NCBI GenBank assembly: GCA_009786675.1
Contig: WQRP01000016.1
Location: forward strand, 1 to 17,751
DNA: 17,751 bases
From: Treponema sp.
GTDB taxonomy: Bacteria > Spirochaetota > Spirochaetia > Treponematales > Breznakiellaceae
Direction of reading: 5' to 3'
How positions within the stretch are numbered: position 1 is the first letter of the stretch; every line of letters begins with the position of its first letter. Under the pieces are notes generated by a model that saw only the letters and a program-made list of their open reading frames with translations, made no database searches and had not been told where the DNA came from. A program made the position numbers and the translations under genes. Positions 14,998 through 17,751 of the stretch are shown in pieces.

Positions 14998-15990
14998 ATG
15001 TCCAGGCCTAGCGTTCCAACCCCGGAGGTAGGCGTGCCTTCGGGACGGTTGCTGTTGGACAGGTTTTGCACGCGGCTTGCCGCCGTAAGGCGGTGTTCGC
15101 CTACGACCGTCACTACCTATAGGCTGGAACTGCGCCGTTTCCTGGAATACATAGAATCCAGGCGTTCGGCGATAACGGCTGTTACCCCCGAGCATCTTAC
15201 CGGTTATCTTTTATGCCGGCAGGAAGCCGACCACCTTGACTCCCGTTCGGTGGCAAAATCGGTTTCCTGCCTGCGCTCTTTTTTCCGTTTTGTCGTGGAG
15301 GAAGGCCTGCGCCTGGACAACCCCGGCGCGCTTCTGGAAAGCCCGGTCTTGCGCCGGCGCCTGCCGCAGACCATGGACAGGGAAACTGTCGAGAAACTTT
15401 TGGACACGATTGATTCCAGCAGCGCGCTTGGGCTGCGGGACCGCGCCCTTTTCGAGATGATCTACTCGTCCGGGCTGCGGGTGTCCGAGGCGGTTGACAT
15501 GAACGTCTGGGACATTGATTTTAACGAAAGCGTCGTCAAGGTAAAGGGCAAGGGAAGCAAGGAAAGAATCGCGGTTTTCGGCCCCGAGGCGGCGATGTGG
15601 CTGAAACGCTACCTGGAGGAGGCCAGGCCGGTTCTGGCCAGGGGAAGAACCAGGAACCAGGTCAGGGCCTCCTGTCTTTCCGCGTTTTTCGTGGGAAGGG
15701 ACGGCAAGAGGTTCTCGCGCAAGGGGATGTGGAAAAGCTACGCGAAGTACGCGATTCGTGCGGGAACGGGCTCGCGGGTTCATACGCTTAGGCACAGTTT
15801 TGCGACCGGGCTTTTGCAGGGCGGGGCGGATTTAAGGACGGTGCAGGTGCTTTTGGGGCACGCCGATCTTGCCACTACGCAGATTTACACCCACGTGGAT
15901 TCCAGCTTGTTGAAGGAAAGCCACCGCAGGTATCTTCCGCGCCTTGGCAAGATGCCAAAGTCAAGCCGCCCGGAGGGGTCGGAGCAGTGA
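14998..15990 (+). CDS. Tyrosine site-specific recombinase, XerC/XerD type
   Basis: Probable XerC/XerD-type recombinase, which resolves chromosome dimers at dif. 330 residues. N-terminal SAM-like core-binding domain at about 15-110 (CSPTTVTTYRLELRRFLEYIE). Catalytic domain with all expected residues: R161 in SGLRVSEA, K185 in GKGSKER, H262 and R265 in HTLRH, H288 in LLGHADLATTQIYTH, and nucleophile Y297. It starts 6 nt after the ftsZ stop with AAAAGGAAG upstream, so it is very probably co-transcribed with the division genes. XerC versus XerD cannot be settled by eye. The 330 residues are about 30 more than usual for Xer, owing to N- and C-terminal extensions. Confidence 0.92.
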   Translation: MSRPSVPTPEVGVPSGRLLLDRFCTRLAAVRRCSPTTVTTYRLELRRFLEYIESRRSAITAVTPEHLTGYLLCRQEADHLDSRSVAKSVSCLRSFFRFVVEEGLRLDNPGALLESPVLRRRLPQTMDRETVEKLLDTIDSSSALGLRDRALFEMIYSSGLRVSEAVDMNVWDIDFNESVVKVKGKGSKERIAVFGPEAAMWLKRYLEEARPVLARGRTRNQVRASCLSAFFVGRDGKRFSRKGMWKSYAKYAIRAGTGSRVHTLRHSFATGLLQGGADLRTVQVLLGHADLATTQIYTHVDSSLLKESHRRYLPRLGKMPKSSRPEGSEQ

Positions 15991-16733
15991 TGAAGGTAGG
16001 AAAGGACACGCTTGTTGCGCTCGTCGCCGTGGGTATCATCGTGGGTACCTTCGCCCTGTTCTACACCCACGCGAGAAACAGGGAACGAAGAAACCTGGCT
16101 ACGCACATCGCCTCCCTTTCCCCCAGGGGTGGGGTGCCAAGGACCATAGACGATCTCGTGACGGCCATCGCCCTTTACGAAGAGCGGATTGAGCGGCACG
16201 TTCGCGACGCCGCCCAGACTGGGGCTTTCTGGAAGATACTCGGCATAAGGCTTGCCGACCGGGGGATGCACAGGGACGCCATTTACGCGTTCGAGCGGGC
16301 GATTCACTTTAACGCCGAGGATCCCACGCTGTTTTTCCTGACCGGCGAGTCGGCGTCGGTTGTCGCGGCGTCGGCCCTGGATTTCCCGGGCGGGCCCGCT
16401 TCGGAAAGGGAAAGCTATTTCGCGCTTGCCGAGGCCGCTTTCCTGCGGGCGATAGACATGGACGTTACCTACGGAAGGCCGCGCTTTAGCCTTGGCGTAA
16501 TGTACACCTTCGACCTGGATCGCCCGGAGGACGCGATCCCCCAGCTGGAGCGTTTCCTGCAGATTTCGCCCAGGGACGTCGCCGGCATGTTCGTTTTGGC
16601 AAGGGCTTACTTTATGACCGAGCAGCTCCTTCCGGCGATAGAGCTGTACGAGAGGATTTTAAACATAAGCCGGGATCCGTCGATTAGGGCGGAGGCGGAG
16701 GCCAACATGAATTTGGTAAGGAATTTTATGTAG
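15990..16733 (+). CDS. Membrane-anchored TPR-repeat protein of unknown function
   Basis: A 247-residue protein. One hydrophobic segment at about 7-25 is followed by a basic HARNRERR stop and then an alpha-helical repeat region: TPR-like pairs such as ILGIRLADRGMHRDAIYAFERAIHFNAED and FSLGVMYTFDLDRPEDAIPQLERFLQISPRD, ending in a repeat around AIELYERILN. TPRs mediate protein contacts. ATG 15990 overlaps the recombinase TGA by one base; GTG 15987 would add one residue. The upstream GGAG at 15981-15984 supports the ATG. It sits in an operon between the recombinase and dprA. I do not recognise a named family or assign a function. Confidence 0.85.
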   Translation: MKVGKDTLVALVAVGIIVGTFALFYTHARNRERRNLATHIASLSPRGGVPRTIDDLVTAIALYEERIERHVRDAAQTGAFWKILGIRLADRGMHRDAIYAFERAIHFNAEDPTLFFLTGESASVVAASALDFPGGPASERESYFALAEAAFLRAIDMDVTYGRPRFSLGVMYTFDLDRPEDAIPQLERFLQISPRDVAGMFVLARAYFMTEQLLPAIELYERILNISRDPSIRAEAEANMNLVRNFM

Positions 16734-16734
16734 T

Positions 16735-17691
16735 ATGGGTGAACGCGGACTTTTGGATTTGGTTATCGCCAGGCTTCCCGGACTCTCTTTTCGGGAGAGG
16801 ATAACCCTCTGCGAATCGCTGGGGGCGGAGCGGGATCTGGCGCGGAAGCCAAGGCCCGACATAGAGGCGATTATAGGGCGCAGGCTTGCCTCCGGCTGGG
16901 ACATTGATCTTATACGGATGCTTGCGGAACGTGACGCGCACACGGCCAATCTGCGGGGCATAAACTGGGTTTCGTGGCAAAGCGCCGAATACCCGCCCCT
17001 GCTTAGGGAGATTTACGATCCGCCTACGGTTTTGTTTTTTAGGGGAAGGCTTCCGGATTCCGAAAGGCCGCTTGTGGCCATCGTGGGAACCAGGAAGCCC
17101 AGTCCCCTGGCCGCGACTCAGGCCTTCGACATATCCAGGGGGCTTGGGCGCGGGGGCGTTTCCGTCGTTTCGGGTCTTGCCCTGGGCATAGACGCGATGG
17201 CCCATCGCGGGAACGTCGAGGGCGGAGCCCCGACCTTCGCGGTTCTTGGATCCGGGGTTGACGAGGTTTACCCGGCCTCGAACAGGGCGCTTGCCCGCAG
17301 GGTTCTGGAAACGGGTGGTGCGCTGGTTTCCGAGTATCCCCCCGGGACCAGCCCGCGCAAATGGAATTTCCCGGCCAGGAACAGGATTATTTCCGGGCTA
17401 TGCCGTGGCGTGCTTATAGTCGAGGCTCCGGAAAAATCCGGGGCGCTTATTACCGCCAGGTTTGCCCTGGATCAGAACAGGGAGCTTTGGGTCGCGTCGG
17501 CCGGGGCAAGGGACGACGCGACGTTTGACAGGAAGGGGACGCAAAGGCTTGCGGAAGAAGGGGCAGAAGTAGTATATTCCGCTTCAGGCATACTGGAGAT
17601 GTGGAACATGGGAATTCCCGCGGTCGAAGCTTGCCAAGGGATCTCGGCCGCCACCTCTTCCCTTGCCCGTTCGCTAGGTATTACATTATAG
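16735..17691 (+). CDS. dprA: DNA-processing protein DprA (Smf)
   Basis: DprA binds incoming single-stranded DNA and loads RecA during transformation. 318 residues. A helical N-terminal domain (LPGLSFRERITLCESLG) is followed by the Rossmann-like core: YPPLLREIYDPPTVLFFRG, VAIVGTRKPSP, VVSGLALGIDAMAHRGN, AVLGSGVDEVYPASNRAL, SEYPPGTSPRKWNFPARNRIISGL, and SGALITARFALDQNRELW. The usual AVPG after this is ASAG here, and the usual GTN is GTQ. The C-terminal winged helix of some DprA proteins is absent. It begins 1 nt after the TPR gene stop with no strong ribosome-binding site, so it is probably translationally coupled. No other competence gene lies in the window. Confidence 0.94.
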   Translation: MGERGLLDLVIARLPGLSFRERITLCESLGAERDLARKPRPDIEAIIGRRLASGWDIDLIRMLAERDAHTANLRGINWVSWQSAEYPPLLREIYDPPTVLFFRGRLPDSERPLVAIVGTRKPSPLAATQAFDISRGLGRGGVSVVSGLALGIDAMAHRGNVEGGAPTFAVLGSGVDEVYPASNRALARRVLETGGALVSEYPPGTSPRKWNFPARNRIISGLCRGVLIVEAPEKSGALITARFALDQNRELWVASAGARDDATFDRKGTQRLAEEGAEVVYSASGILEMWNMGIPAVEACQGISAATSSLARSLGITL

Positions 17692-17751
17692 AGAGGGGAA
17701 GACCCGGTACCCGCCAGGGTTCGGTGTTCCCGGTGATATTGCATAACAAGG

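Noticed and set aside
17692..17751. Start of a further gene after dprA
   Set aside because: Only 60 bases remain, with no clear start codon and ribosome-binding site and no terminator; nothing can be supported.
1..17751. CRISPR array, insertion sequence, tRNA, rRNA or dif site
   Set aside because: No direct-repeat array, no transposase, no tRNA-like fold seen by eye, and no dif-like site recognised; the Xer-type gene is treated as housekeeping.

Overview
The window is a GC-rich, almost fully coding bacterial segment that reads as a treponeme-like spirochaete. Two features point there. First, two adjacent genes encode FlaA, the sheath protein of periplasmic flagella, which is characteristic of spirochaetes. 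Second, the cell-division cluster is reduced (mraZ-rsmH-ftsL-murF-mraY-ftsW-ftsQ-ftsA-ftsZ) and runs on into a tyrosine recombinase, a TPR protein and dprA. I cannot name the species. Arg is very often AGG and Gly often GGG, so coding strands carry several runs of 8 to 11 G.

Region 1 (1-326) begins with a 16-G run at the window edge. It has no convincing gene, only a doubtful minus-strand open frame that may be a fragment or decayed gene. Region 2 (327-2605) holds a membrane chemoreceptor gene on the minus strand. A sigma-28-like promoter on the minus strand and a consensus sigma-70-like promoter on the plus strand lie back to back between it and the next gene. Region 3 (2606-5218) holds an unrecognised membrane-anchored protein, then a sigma-70-like promoter, two tandem flaA genes and a strong intrinsic terminator.

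Region 4 (5233-5949) is an uncharacterised protein that looks like a PD-(D/E)XK-type nuclease domain joined to a winged helix. It starts 15 nt after the terminator T-tract and has no visible ribosome-binding site. Region 5 (6061-14991) is the dcw cluster. It is headed by four TGGG boxes at exact 10-bp spacing, the expected MraZ operator, and its genes mostly overlap or abut. ftsI, murE, murD, murG, murC and ddl are absent. Region 6 (14998-17691) continues without a visible break: XerC/XerD-type recombinase, membrane-anchored TPR protein, DprA. The last 60 bases hold no supportable gene.

Functionally, MurF and MraY make the last cytoplasmic and first lipid-linked peptidoglycan precursors. FtsW polymerises septal glycan. 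FtsQ and FtsL link the divisome, and FtsA tethers FtsZ to the membrane. MraZ probably represses the whole unit. The upstream part is motility: a chemoreceptor and the flagellar sheath proteins. I found no mobile element, CRISPR array, tRNA or rRNA. The most unusual points are the four-box operator whose last box overlaps the mraZ ribosome-binding site, the 86-nt mraZ/rsmH overlap, the altered QPDxG motif of FtsW, the nuclease-like protein, and the G-tracts in essential genes.
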